Positions 1 to 6,784 are shown, counted from the first letter of the stretch. The stretch: DNA of 17,702 bases from CAZVIJ01 sp964626735 (GCA_964626735.1 CAZVIJ010000040.1:1-17702); one strand, 5' to 3'. A program made the numbers and translations. The notes: generated from the letters alone by a model not told the origin.

Positions 1-2
1 AA

Positions 3-1955
3 GGATACACCGTGGTAGCCGCAGTCGATCTGCCGACGCAGCAGCTGTTGGAAGTCACCAGTAAGCCCCAGGTCAAAGATGCATGCTTCCAGAAGCGGAT
101 CGGTGCGCAAAACGCAGCTGGCGTCCTCGAAGATCCCAAAACCGGAGAAGTCCTCGCATTGGTCGGTTCGAGAGACTATAACGAGCCGTCGAATGATCCG
201 AAGTTCAGGCCGCAGTATAACGCCGCCCTTTCGCCACGATCGATGGGGTCGACCATGAAGCCTGTCTTGTATATGACCGCATTCATGAACGGGTACAACC
301 CCGACAGCATCGTTCCCGATATTCCGAACCTAGATTTGCGGCCGGACGGCTCGACGCAGGCCTATGTCCCGAATAACTACGACCGCAAGAACGGTCAATT
401 CGGTTCCTTCCTCAACATGAGGACTGCCCTCAAGCGATCGCTCAATGTTCCCGCAGTTTCGACGTTCCACCTGGTTGGAGCAGAGAACTACCGCAACACC
501 TATATCAAGCTGAATGGATGGGAGCCATTCCGAGAGCAGGTGCAAGGTCCTGCAGCTCCGCTCGGAGCCGCTAATATGCCGCTCATGGAGCAGGTGCACG
601 CATACGCTACCCTCGCTTCCCAGGGCTCGTACAAGCCGCAGAAGTTTATACTCCAAATCAAGGATAGCCAAAACAAGGTCGTGCTCGACAATACGAAAGT
701 CGATTCCACGCAAGTGGTCGACAAGAAGTACACCTACCTCATCAACGACATGAACAAGCACTACTGGCTGTTCGAGGCGGACGATCTTCTGGTCAAGATG
801 AACTCTATGGGCATCGATGTCGCAGGAAAAACCGGTACGTCAGACAATGCTGAAGGACGACCCGGTGATGCAACGTTCGTCAGCTACTCGCCGACCTATG
901 TTCTGGGCATGTGGACCGGAAACGACTGCGGCGCAAACAAGTGCCCGCTTAACGGCGACGCGACCGGCGAGGCGCTCTACAAGAATCTCTATAAGCAGTT
1001 CCTTTCGAAATACCTGCCATCAATCAAGACTGAACGATGGGGAGTGCCTGAAGGCGTCAGAAAAACTGAAATCTGCCTTCTCACCGGCCGAGCGAAGAGC
1101 GATAAATGTCCGGGCGACAAGGTCACGACCGATTGGGTCGCCGATACCAGCATGCCGAAACCGGAAGATATGATTGTCCAGGCGACCGTCACGCAATGCG
1201 GCGATACCCTAAAGCTTGCTCGACAGCTCGATATCGACTTAGGCCAGGCGCAACAGAAGACGTACATGGCATATAAGATCTTCCCGCAAAAGAGACTACA
1301 AGATCAGGTCGACGCGTTCCTCGCTAAATCTGGCCAGCTGCCTCCGACGGAGACATGCGCGCTCGAACGGACCGCCAATAAGCCAACCGTCAACATCATT
1401 TCCCCGCTCCAAGGCGGCAACTACAATCCGGGCGACAACATGACCGTGATCGCCGCAGTAACGGGCGACTTCCAAATGCAGAAGGTCGAATTCTTCCTCG
1501 ATAACGTATTGCAGCAGACACTCGTAACCGCGCCGTACCAGCTCAATATTCCGCTAATCGGCATGGCGAACGGCAACCATAAGGTAACGGTACTCGCAAC
1601 CGACGTACGGGGCAATACCGCACAAGATGACAAGACATTCAGTATCGGAGGATCCGGAGGGGCAATCCCCGGCGGTGCGCAAGTTAATATCGATACGAGC
1701 CAAGTGAATTCAGTGGGCACGAACAAGAAGGTGCAGGTAAACGTAAGCGGTACCAAGGGTTTCAATAACCCGCAATTGAGAGTACGGTACACCGCAACGA
1801 ATACCGACGTTAAATGCGACTCGTTCAAATCGGACGATAAAACCTACTTCTACTACCGCTGCGACTTTACGCTACCGGGTTCCTATTCGATATTCGCATC
1901 AGTCGACCCGCAAGAAGGCGGCACCAAATCCGATACAGCGAACGTAAATCTATAA
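3..1955 (+). CDS. Class A penicillin-binding protein, C-terminal part (5' end outside window)
   Basis: The reading frame is open to the window edge, so this is the 3' part of a longer gene; the GTG at 12 is internal. The visible part is the transpeptidase domain that cross-links peptidoglycan outside the membrane. Counting from the codon at 12, the active-site SxxK is S80-T-M-K83 (SMGSTMKP), the SxN motif is S143-L-N145, and the KTG motif is K273-T-G-T276. All three are intact, so the enzyme should be active. After the transpeptidase fold, at about residues 455-545, comes an Ig-like domain (start PTVNIISPLQGGNYNPGD) and then a second beta-rich tail. The N-terminal membrane anchor and glycosyltransferase (GT51) domain expected of class A enzymes would lie upstream and cannot be checked. 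It heads a three-gene operon with two FemAB-like genes, coupled by a TAATG overlap. Confidence in the transpeptidase call is high; class A rather than class B is inferred. Confidence 0.92.
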   Translation, partial: GYTVVAAVDLPTQQLLEVTSKPQVKDACFQKRIGAQNAAGVLEDPKTGEVLALVGSRDYNEPSNDPKFRPQYNAALSPRSMGSTMKPVLYMTAFMNGYNPDSIVPDIPNLDLRPDGSTQAYVPNNYDRKNGQFGSFLNMRTALKRSLNVPAVSTFHLVGAENYRNTYIKLNGWEPFREQVQGPAAPLGAANMPLMEQVHAYATLASQGSYKPQKFILQIKDSQNKVVLDNTKVDSTQVVDKKYTYLINDMNKHYWLFEADDLLVKMNSMGIDVAGKTGTSDNAEGRPGDATFVSYSPTYVLGMWTGNDCGANKCPLNGDATGEALYKNLYKQFLSKYLPSIKTERWGVPEGVRKTEICLLTGRAKSDKCPGDKVTTDWVADTSMPKPEDMIVQATVTQCGDTLKLARQLDIDLGQAQQKTYMAYKIFPQKRLQDQVDAFLAKSGQLPPTETCALERTANKPTVNIISPLQGGNYNPGDNMTVIAAVTGDFQMQKVEFFLDNVLQQTLVTAPYQLNIPLIGMANGNHKVTVLATDVRGNTAQDDKTFSIGGSGGAIPGGAQVNIDTSQVNSVGTNKKVQVNVSGTKGFNNPQLRVRYTATNTDVKCDSFKSDDKTYFYYRCDFTLPGSYSIFASVDPQEGGTKSDTANVNL

Positions 1956-2815
1956 TGGATACGAGCAAGCGATATTTCATGTTCGACCCGACTCAACGAA
2001 AAGAGTTCGGGTTGAACTTTCATCAAGGTGAAGGCTTCTACTACCGGTACCAATCGACTACGAAACTCTTCTGGAAGGCACGATACATACCGCTTGGCCC
2101 CGTATGCGAGTCTAAAGATGGATTCTTGAAATTCGTCGAGCATATTGCTTCGCTCAAAATGACGAAGATAAAAATCGACCTGCCGTTTATCGCTTCGGAT
2201 AATGACAGGAAGTACGTCGCTGAAACTCTCGAAAAGTCAGGATTCAAACGCTCGGAGTATATCCAGGATGACGAGACCAATCTGGTCTATCGCGATTCTC
2301 CGGGGTTAAATTCCCGCAACATGCGCTACGTCAGGCAAGGCCTTCGGTCGTACGATATCGAAGTTACTAAAGAGCTTACCGACGAGGAGTTCAAGGCAGT
2401 TCACGATGTTTACGCGTATTCAGCCAATCAAATCGGCTTTACGCCGAAATCCCTCGAGGCTTTCAAATCTCTGCGGGAAGGTATGCGCGTCGCGGTCGCA
2501 CGGTCAAAATCTACGGGAGCAATCGATGGCTTCCTTTTGGGATATCTCGTCGAAACCGTTGATAATTCTGGGGCTCCTTACAAAATATTGCAGCTTATAT
2601 TCACCGGATTGAATGAAAGGGGGAAGAATTCGAAGTTGGGCTTCGCACTTCACAACGCCCTTTTCGATTACGCATTCGTTCAAGATACGGTACATGCGAT
2701 CGATTTCCATGGCGCAAGCAGGTCTAAAGGGCGAAGCTATGTTGGTTTCAAGACCATGTTCGGCGGGGAATTCGTGGCGTTGCCAGGAAGCTTTGAAAGG
2801 GTTAGGCTTCTCTAA
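1955..2815 (+). CDS. FemAB-like peptidoglycan interpeptide-bridge aminoacyltransferase (first copy)
   Basis: A 286-aa cytosolic protein of the FemA/FemB/FmhB family, which adds amino acids from aminoacyl-tRNA to the stem peptide of lipid II. Family-like signatures are YIPLGP near residue 47 in the first GNAT-like half and, in the second half, LQLIFTGLNERG followed by DFHGASRSKGRSYVGFK and FGGEFV close to the C-terminus. There is no signal peptide, as expected for an enzyme working at the inner membrane face. At 286 aa it is shorter than the roughly 400-420 aa of Staphylococcus FemA/B and lacks their helical arm. The ATG overlaps the TAA of the penicillin-binding protein (TAATG), so translation is probably coupled. 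Which amino acid it adds cannot be read from sequence. The family is fairly sure, the substrate unknown. Confidence 0.82.
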   Translation: MDTSKRYFMFDPTQRKEFGLNFHQGEGFYYRYQSTTKLFWKARYIPLGPVCESKDGFLKFVEHIASLKMTKIKIDLPFIASDNDRKYVAETLEKSGFKRSEYIQDDETNLVYRDSPGLNSRNMRYVRQGLRSYDIEVTKELTDEEFKAVHDVYAYSANQIGFTPKSLEAFKSLREGMRVAVARSKSTGAIDGFLLGYLVETVDNSGAPYKILQLIFTGLNERGKNSKLGFALHNALFDYAFVQDTVHAIDFHGASRSKGRSYVGFKTMFGGEFVALPGSFERVRLL

Positions 2816-3819
2816 TGGACCAGAGTTTTATCGACATCATCACCTCTATCGACTACGACTGCTATTTCGATAGCGAAGCGTGGTTCAAAAACGTTCTAAA
2901 GACAAAATACGATATCATTACCAACAATGGATTCGGCATCCTAATCGAGTATCGCTCGATTCTCGGCAGGAACGTAGGCCATTCTCGGGGCGGTATTCGG
3001 TTCGACAAGAGTACGAAAACGATCGATGAATATCGGGATTTCGTCGAGTATCTCAAACGAGAGCTCCGCAACAAGCGATTTTCATTTATCGGCATCGACC
3101 ATTGCGAAACGCCAAGCGAATTCACGGAAAGTTTCGAGAAATCTGACGTTCGCGAGCATATACGCGGTACTGCGCTCATCTATCCGACACCTAACTGGAT
3201 CGGAAAGTTCAATTCCAAGAAGCGGTACGACCTCGTTTACGCCGGAAAAAAAGGCGTAAAAGTAGCCTTCTATACGAACGACGACGCATTCGGGTCTATT
3301 CCGGATGAAGATACTTCATCCTTTACCATAACGAAAACGGACGAACTGCCGGATGATATTTTCGAGAAATTTCACGATCTTGTTCAGGAGACGATCAAGC
3401 GACACGGCAATAGATATCCGGTACCGGACAAGGAAACCTTTCGCCGCATGTTCACAAATACGAAATTCGTTTTGTCGCTTGCCGTCAGCGAGACCGGGCC
3501 GTTGGCGTACACACTTTGTTTTTTCAACCCGAACCGAACCGCTTTAGAACGGGTTTTTGCCGGCGCCCGTGAAGAAGGTCTGAGGTTTCGGGCACCTTCC
3601 TTTATCGAAATAACGATGGTAAATCTGCTTTCCCGCATAAACCTGCCCATCTACGACTTATGGGGGATCAAAGAGGGGGATGGCTTTACCGAGTTCAAGA
3701 AAAGTTTGGCAGATGAAGTGAAGCAGTTCGCGCAGTATTCGATCATCAAGGCAGACCCGGCTATAGCAAATCTTTCGATATTTCTGATAAAATTGTCCCG
3801 TAGGCTAAAAGAACATTGA
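2815..3819 (+). CDS. FemAB-like peptidoglycan interpeptide-bridge aminoacyltransferase (second copy)
   Basis: A 334-aa protein of the same family as its upstream neighbour but clearly diverged from it, so this is not a recent duplication. The C-terminal GNAT-like half carries YDLWGIKEGDGFTEFKKS, matching the FemAB pattern of a tryptophan/glycine segment followed by G-x-x-x-F-K-K. The N-terminal half has a motif like that of the first copy (YPTPNWIGKFNSKKRYDL) in the place where FemAB proteins carry a W-x-x-x-L-x-x-K-x-R-x-x-I segment. Its ATG again overlaps the preceding TAA by one base. Two different FemAB enzymes in a row usually mean a bridge built in two steps (compare FemA and FemB), which I infer here. 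No terminator is visible after the TGA, so read-through into infC is possible. Confidence 0.8.
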   Translation: MDQSFIDIITSIDYDCYFDSEAWFKNVLKTKYDIITNNGFGILIEYRSILGRNVGHSRGGIRFDKSTKTIDEYRDFVEYLKRELRNKRFSFIGIDHCETPSEFTESFEKSDVREHIRGTALIYPTPNWIGKFNSKKRYDLVYAGKKGVKVAFYTNDDAFGSIPDEDTSSFTITKTDELPDDIFEKFHDLVQETIKRHGNRYPVPDKETFRRMFTNTKFVLSLAVSETGPLAYTLCFFNPNRTALERVFAGAREEGLRFRAPSFIEITMVNLLSRINLPIYDLWGIKEGDGFTEFKKSLADEVKQFAQYSIIKADPAIANLSIFLIKLSRRLKEH

Positions 3820-3897
3820 TTTTAGTCATTATTTGTTAAAAACACCACAATAGCACAGAACTACAGGAGAAAATTCTATAAAGCGCAAAGCGAGAAC

Positions 3898-4404
3898 CTG
3901 AACTACAAGTTTAGGAGAAACGAATATATTAGGGCTCATGAGATCCGCGTTATCGACGAAGAGGGCAACGCTCTTGGAGTCATGACGCCTCAGGAAGCGC
4001 TCGCGATAGCGAGGGAACGAGAAATGGACCTTATCGAAATAGCAGCCCAGGCACAGCCTCCGGTCTGCAAAATCATCACGTGGTCCAAGTTCAAGTACGA
4101 ATATTCAAAAAAGAAGAAAAGCTCAAAACAGCATACTACCGAGCTTAAGGAAATGTGGTTCAAACCCCTCACCGATATCGGAGACCTCATGCATAAAATC
4201 AAGCGGGTTAAAGAGTTCCTTGATGAGAAGCATAAGGTAAAACTTACCGTTAAACCGGGACGGGACAGAAGGCTCGACAAAAGCTATTACTTTGACCAGC
4301 TCAAGAAGGTGCTCGAAGAGCTCAAGGATGTCGCAGACATCGAAACTCCTCCAAAAGAAGAGGGCAGGAATGTCTACGCAATCGTGAAAAGCTCAAAGAA
4401 ATAA
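3898..4404 (+). CDS. infC: Translation initiation factor IF-3 (start codon non-standard, uncertain)
   Basis: IF3 binds the 30S subunit, blocks premature 50S joining and checks the start codon. The N-terminal domain is recognised from RRNEYIRAHEIRVIDEEGNALG, the linker from the Lys-rich stretch KKKKSSKQ, and the C-terminal domain from KEMWFKP, VKLTVKPGRDR and the end of the protein. The first ATG in frame (3982) lies inside the conserved N-terminal domain and is too late. Reading back to the in-frame TAG at 3823 there is no ATG, GTG or TTG. The candidates are ATA 3850, CTG 3898 and ATT 3928. CTG 3898 gives MNYKFRRNEYIRA..., the length seen in other IF3 proteins, and is used here. ATT 3928 has AGGAGA (3913-3918) about 10 nt upstream but would remove the conserved R-N-E. 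Rare start codons in infC are known in other bacteria, where IF3 represses its own translation. First gene of infC-rpmI-rplT. Confidence 0.93.
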   Translation: MNYKFRRNEYIRAHEIRVIDEEGNALGVMTPQEALAIAREREMDLIEIAAQAQPPVCKIITWSKFKYEYSKKKKSSKQHTTELKEMWFKPLTDIGDLMHKIKRVKEFLDEKHKVKLTVKPGRDRRLDKSYYFDQLKKVLEELKDVADIETPPKEEGRNVYAIVKSSKK

Positions 4405-4440
4405 CATCCAGGTAATTATTGGCGTAAATGCCGTATATTA

Positions 4441-4449
4441 TGGTATTAT
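4441..4449 (+). promoter_or_regulatory. Extended -10 promoter in front of rpmI
   Basis: TG-G-TATTAT (TG at 4441-4442, hexamer 4444-4449) is an extended -10 element with no good -35. A transcript would start near 4456 and leave a leader of about 15 nt containing a weak GGAAA Shine-Dalgarno match. Partly complementary arms (CCGTATA before, TATACGCGG after) flank it and could form an imperfect hairpin. This would let rpmI be transcribed apart from infC. Confidence 0.45.
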
Positions 4450-4470
4450 ACGCGGTACGGAAACGACATT

Positions 4471-4677
4471 ATGGCTAAGCTAAAGACACATAAAAGCTCT
4501 GCAAAGCGCTTCAAGGTAACGAAAACAGGCAAGTTGATGTTCAGCGCATCTGGCTGGAATCACCTGAAATCCAAGAAGGATGCGACCACCAAGTACAGGA
4601 AGAGAAATAAAAGGAACCTTTCCAAGGCTGCTGGGCGCAACGTCAAGAGGCTCATTACGGGCATCAAGAACGCCTAG
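4471..4677 (+). CDS. rpmI: 50S ribosomal protein L35
   Basis: A 68-aa, very basic protein with the L35 pattern: start MAKLKTHKSSAKRFKVTKTGK, then the middle RNKRNLSK and the C-terminal VKRLI. The usual L35 length is about 64-66 aa, so the gene is complete. It follows infC by 66 nt and precedes rplT by 50 nt in the canonical order infC-rpmI-rplT. L35 sits in the large subunit near 23S rRNA domains II and V. In Escherichia coli the rpmI leader is where L20 represses translation of the operon; I see no clear mimic of that pseudoknot here. The identification is secure. Confidence 0.97.
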   Translation: MAKLKTHKSSAKRFKVTKTGKLMFSASGWNHLKSKKDATTKYRKRNKRNLSKAAGRNVKRLITGIKNA

Positions 4678-4685
4678 AACAAGGC

Positions 4686-4719
4686 AATTCTTGAGAATTT
4701 TACATAAATGAGATACAAT
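4686..4719 (+). promoter_or_regulatory. rplT promoter overlapped by an inverted repeat
   Basis: A -35 box TTGAGA (4691-4696), a 17-nt spacer and a -10 box TACAAT (4714-4719) lie just before the rplT ATG at 4728. The start point would fall at about 4726, so this mRNA should be leaderless. The -35 box sits in the centre of a perfect inverted repeat with arms AATTCT (4686-4691) and AGAATT (4694-4699), a possible operator. Promoter quality is good; the operator role is a guess. Confidence 0.6.
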
Positions 4720-4727
4720 CACAAAGT

Positions 4728-5086
4728 ATGAGAGTAAAAGCAGGAGTAGTCGCTCGAAGGAAACACAAGAAGCTCCTAAACCAGGTAAAAGGGTATCGAC
4801 AGTCCCGATCAAAGATCTATCGTCGTGCTAAGGAAGCGTACCTCCATGCTGGCCAATATGCCTTCAACGGCAGGCAAAAGAGGGCAGGTCAAATGCGATC
4901 CCTATGGATCGTTCGTTTGAATGCGGCTCTTAACGGCAAGGGAATCAGCTACTCGCAATTTATCAATCGCCTCAACAAGAGCGATCTTGCACTAAACCGC
5001 AAGATGCTATCGGAGCTCGCAATTCAAGAGCCTGTAGTATTCGATAAGGTANNNNNNNNNNGGTAGTAGCCTTTATTACTAAATAA
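4728..5086 (+). CDS. rplT: 50S ribosomal protein L20 (interrupted by assembly gap near its 3' end)
   Basis: L20 is an early-binding large-subunit protein needed for 23S rRNA assembly. The N-terminal basic helix is typical (MRVKAGVVARRKHKKLLNQ, KGYRQSRS), as is the globular C-terminal domain (LWIVRLNAA, YSQFINRLNK, LNRKMLSELAIQEP). The frame runs into ten N at 5052-5061. Taken literally it would stop at TAG 5064-5066. However, the bases before the gap (GGTA, 5048-5051) and after it (GGTA, 5062-5065) are the same. Merging them gives an unbroken end ...FDKVVAFITK and a TAA at 5084-5086, making 114 aa, the usual L20 length and end point. I take that as the real gene. A strong terminator begins two bases after the stop. 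Expression probably comes both from infC read-through and from its own leaderless promoter. Confidence 0.93.
5052..5061. other. Assembly gap of 10 N inside rplT
   Basis: Ten N join two contigs. The flanks end and begin with the same four bases, GGTA, and collapsing them restores the rplT frame. The gap is therefore probably a fixed-length scaffold join over a tiny overlap, with no missing sequence. Confidence 0.85.
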
Positions 5087-5087
5087 G

Positions 5088-5128
5088 AAACGATTAGCTA
5101 CAGCAAGTTGCTGATGCTAGTCGTTTTT
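5088..5128 (+). terminator. Rho-independent terminator of the infC-rpmI-rplT operon
   Basis: Long hairpin with outer arms AAACGATTAGC (5088-5098) and GCTAGTCGTTT (5116-5126), one G-U pair, a 2x2 internal mismatch, inner arms CAGCA and TGCTG, and the loop AGT. The 3' arm runs into a short T tract (5124-5128). It starts directly after the rplT TAA. Confidence 0.85.
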
Positions 5129-5305
5129 CATTTGGTTAATAACGGTAATGCTCGAGATGAATATTTATTCAATTCATAATTACAATCGTTCTCGGTTGTG
5201 GTTAAATTGAATTAAGTTCTGGAAGCTTGGGTGGGGATTTTTGCTTCCAGTGCAAGGTTCGTTTCGGCACTATTTTTATTTAATCAAAAAGGAAGGAATT
5301 ATACT
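5129..5305 (+). promoter_or_regulatory. greA upstream region with two overlapping hairpins
   Basis: This AT-rich gap holds no gene. Near its end lie perfect 8-bp arms CTGGAAGC (5219-5226) and GCTTCCAG (5243-5250) around a 16-nt loop. A second, weaker stem AGTGC (5249-5253) / GCACT (5267-5271) is followed by ATTTTTATTT and shares two bases with the first, so the two stems partly exclude each other. That resembles an attenuator. The Shine-Dalgarno GGAAGGA (5291-5297) follows. A convincing promoter is not obvious; TGG-TTAAAT around 5200 is the best of several weak ones. Confidence 0.4.
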
Positions 5306-5779
5306 ATGGCAACAAAGAAAAATATATTTACCGCCGAAGGCTATGAAAAGCTGAAGGACGAATTGGAGCGCCTGAAGGGAACCGTTCGTCTTGAAGTTGC
5401 AAGCCGCATCCGGGAAGCTACCGAGTTAGGTGACCTATCCGAGAATGCAGCATACCAGGCGGCAATCGAACAAAGAGATATCAATGAGGCGAAGATCGCC
5501 GAGCTCGAAGAAATCCTCGCTAACGCAAAAATCGTTAAAAGTACCGGTCTAGCCAAAGACGGATCGGTGAATATTGGAAGCCATGTTACGCTTGTAGACT
5601 CCGAAGGGCATCAAATCGATTTCGAAATCGTGGGTACCGGTGAAACCGATATTATCGCACGCAAATTCAACGTCGACAGTCCGCTCGCTTCCGCATCCAT
5701 CGGAAAGAAGAAAGGAGACAAGGTAGAAGTAAACCTCCCTGCTGGAAAAAAACTATACACTATTTCAGTGGTTAAATAA
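5306..5779 (+). CDS. greA: Transcription elongation factor GreA
   Basis: GreA enters the secondary channel of backtracked RNA polymerase and stimulates transcript cleavage so that elongation can resume. The 157-aa product has the normal length of the family. The N-terminal coiled coil (residues 8-75) carries the tip motif GDLSENAAYQAA with the catalytic acids D43 and E46. The C-terminal FKBP-like domain ends with the typical SPLASASIGKKKGDKVEV (125-142). I chose the ATG at 5306 because the Shine-Dalgarno GGAAGGA lies 8 nt before it; an in-frame GTG at 5231 falls inside the leader hairpin and would add a non-homologous extension. The gene stands alone between two terminators and is convergent with the next gene. 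The identification is secure. Confidence 0.97.
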   Translation: MATKKNIFTAEGYEKLKDELERLKGTVRLEVASRIREATELGDLSENAAYQAAIEQRDINEAKIAELEEILANAKIVKSTGLAKDGSVNIGSHVTLVDSEGHQIDFEIVGTGETDIIARKFNVDSPLASASIGKKKGDKVEVNLPAGKKLYTISVVK

Positions 5780-5794
5780 AAAGATACCTACGCG

Positions 5795-5825
5795 AATCCC
5801 GGCTTACGAGCCGGGATTTTTTTTT
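5795..5825 (+). terminator. Rho-independent terminator of greA
   Basis: Perfect 10-bp stem with arms AATCCCGGCT (5795-5804) and AGCCGGGATT (5809-5818), loop TACG, then T's to 5825. The opposite strand lacks a T tract, so it serves greA only. Confidence 0.95.
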
Positions 5826-5844
5826 GCGAACTTCAATCCGGCAA

Positions 5845-6237
5845 TTAGCCCGGTGTCATAAACTGGAGGCAATTCCCTTCGGGATCAAGAAAGGTAGCTA
5901 CATACCGCGGCTTATCTTCGGTTGATGTTGGCGTCAAGCACGGCTCGCAGATTATTTGGACCTCTGGGTGCGATTTGACTCGATCGAACCATGCGTGCAC
6001 GTCGGTGACGTAAAGATTGAGGATATGACGGTACGGTTCGCTGCTTTTTCCGGTAACTTCCGAATGCTGCCCGATCCAGAGCTTGAAATCATCCGAGAGC
6101 TTGAACATATACCCGTAGTCGTTCGGCAAGTCGAGCGAAAACTCGAGCGGTAGCTCAAGGATATCTTTATAGAAATCCTTCAGCCGGTCGGGATTTTCGG
6201 AAAATAAGAGAAATCGGTATTTTGCTATGCCATCCAT
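5845..6237 (-). CDS. VOC (glyoxalase/bleomycin-resistance fold) family protein
   Basis: A 130-aa protein with the two-repeat beta-alpha-beta-beta-beta plan of the vicinal oxygen chelate superfamily. The first repeat starts YRFLLFSENPDRLKDFYKDILELPLEF; the second has HILNLYVTDVHAWFDRV and ends VATFLDPEGNCLQFMTP, where the E of PEGN is the usual metal ligand. The superfamily includes glyoxalase I, fosfomycin- and bleomycin-resistance proteins and dioxygenases. The sequence does not say which reaction applies, and single-domain members often remain unassigned. The protein is cytosolic with no signal peptide. It lies downstream of the 171-aa gene on the same strand, 25 nt away, but has its own strong -10, so it can be transcribed alone. 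The fold is confident, the function open. Confidence 0.85.
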   Translation of the reverse strand: MDGIAKYRFLLFSENPDRLKDFYKDILELPLEFSLDLPNDYGYMFKLSDDFKLWIGQHSEVTGKSSEPYRHILNLYVTDVHAWFDRVKSHPEVQIICEPCLTPTSTEDKPRYVATFLDPEGNCLQFMTPG

Positions 6238-6239
6238 GA

Positions 6240-6254
6240 TCCCTATTATAGGGA
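6240..6254 (-). promoter_or_regulatory. -10 box of the VOC gene inside a perfect inverted repeat
   Basis: On the - strand TATAAT (6245-6250) ends 7 nt before the ATG at 6237, so the transcript should be leaderless. The hexamer is centred in a 7+1+7 inverted repeat with arms TCCCTAT (6240-6246) and ATAGGGA (6248-6254). A repressor bound there would cover the -10. No good -35 is seen. Confidence 0.55.
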
Positions 6255-6262
6255 ATTGGGTC

Positions 6263-6778
6263 TCATTTTCGAGAGAGGTTCAGGGTAGGCAAGTTCATGG
6301 CATTTCTACGTTCGTTAAGGTACTTGATATTTTCGATCGTATCTTCGAAATTCGGAATATGTTGCGTACCGTACCGCTGGGTATGATGCTCGAACAAGTT
6401 CATTTTATCGTAAAGGCGGCAGTAGAGTGGTCGCAAAATTGAGTTTTCTTTAAGGTGCTTGCGCATCTCGATTAGGTACCTTTTGATGAATACCGGATGG
6501 TCGATGAGGTTCGAAAGGTAGACGAAGTACCAATACCTCCGGGAGACTTCGTAGCCGAACCGCTTCGGGTCAACCATCCCCACCTCATGGAAAACTTTCG
6601 CAGCGAAGACCGTATTCTCCTTAATAGCCTCATGTTTGTCTTCGAGCAGCTTGCGCATGAACGTACTGTCGTCGATTTTCTTGAGAGTTATGCTGGGGAT
6701 AGTGCTGAGGAAACGTATATTGATTTGGTTTCGGATCTTTTTGATTTGCTCGGTTTTGTCTTCCTTCGGGGCAAGCAT
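6263..6778 (-). CDS. Uncharacterised 171-aa protein, possibly DUF6624-like
   Basis: I do not recognise this protein with confidence. It is cytosolic, largely helical, charged, and without signal peptide or membrane segment. A short motif QRYGTQ at residues 134-139, near the end of a helical domain, recalls the Q-x-Y-G-T-Q signature that I associate with DUF6624 proteins. A preceding segment (VYLSNLIDHPVFIKRYL, about 87-103) fits the 'H-x-D-x-x-F' region of that family only loosely, and its function is unknown anyway. Codon use is like that of its neighbours. The start at 6778 is supported by a promoter whose -10 ends 6 nt upstream. It is followed by the VOC gene on the same strand. Confidence 0.6.
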   Translation of the reverse strand: MLAPKEDKTEQIKKIRNQINIRFLSTIPSITLKKIDDSTFMRKLLEDKHEAIKENTVFAAKVFHEVGMVDPKRFGYEVSRRYWYFVYLSNLIDHPVFIKRYLIEMRKHLKENSILRPLYCRLYDKMNLFEHHTQRYGTQHIPNFEDTIENIKYLNERRNAMNLPTLNLSRK

Positions 6779-6784
6779 TGTTAT

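Noticed and set aside
330..761. Long reading frames antisense to the penicillin-binding protein, serS, asnS and clpC
   Set aside because: They mirror the codon pattern of strong genes on the opposite strand, lack start signals and match no family.
3815..3819. Reassigned UGA codon (code 25 as in some CPR bacteria)
   Set aside because: TGA ends several genes at natural lengths (second FemAB gene, the 144-aa gene, the class I methyltransferase) and no conserved gene has an internal TGA.
5064..5066. TAG as the stop codon of rplT
   Set aside because: It depends on the arbitrary length of the N gap; merging the repeated GGTA restores a normal L20 end.
5231..5305. GTG start for greA, adding 25 residues
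   Set aside because: It lies in the leader hairpin loop, has no Shine-Dalgarno, and GreA proteins do not have this extension; the ATG at 5306 has a good Shine-Dalgarno.
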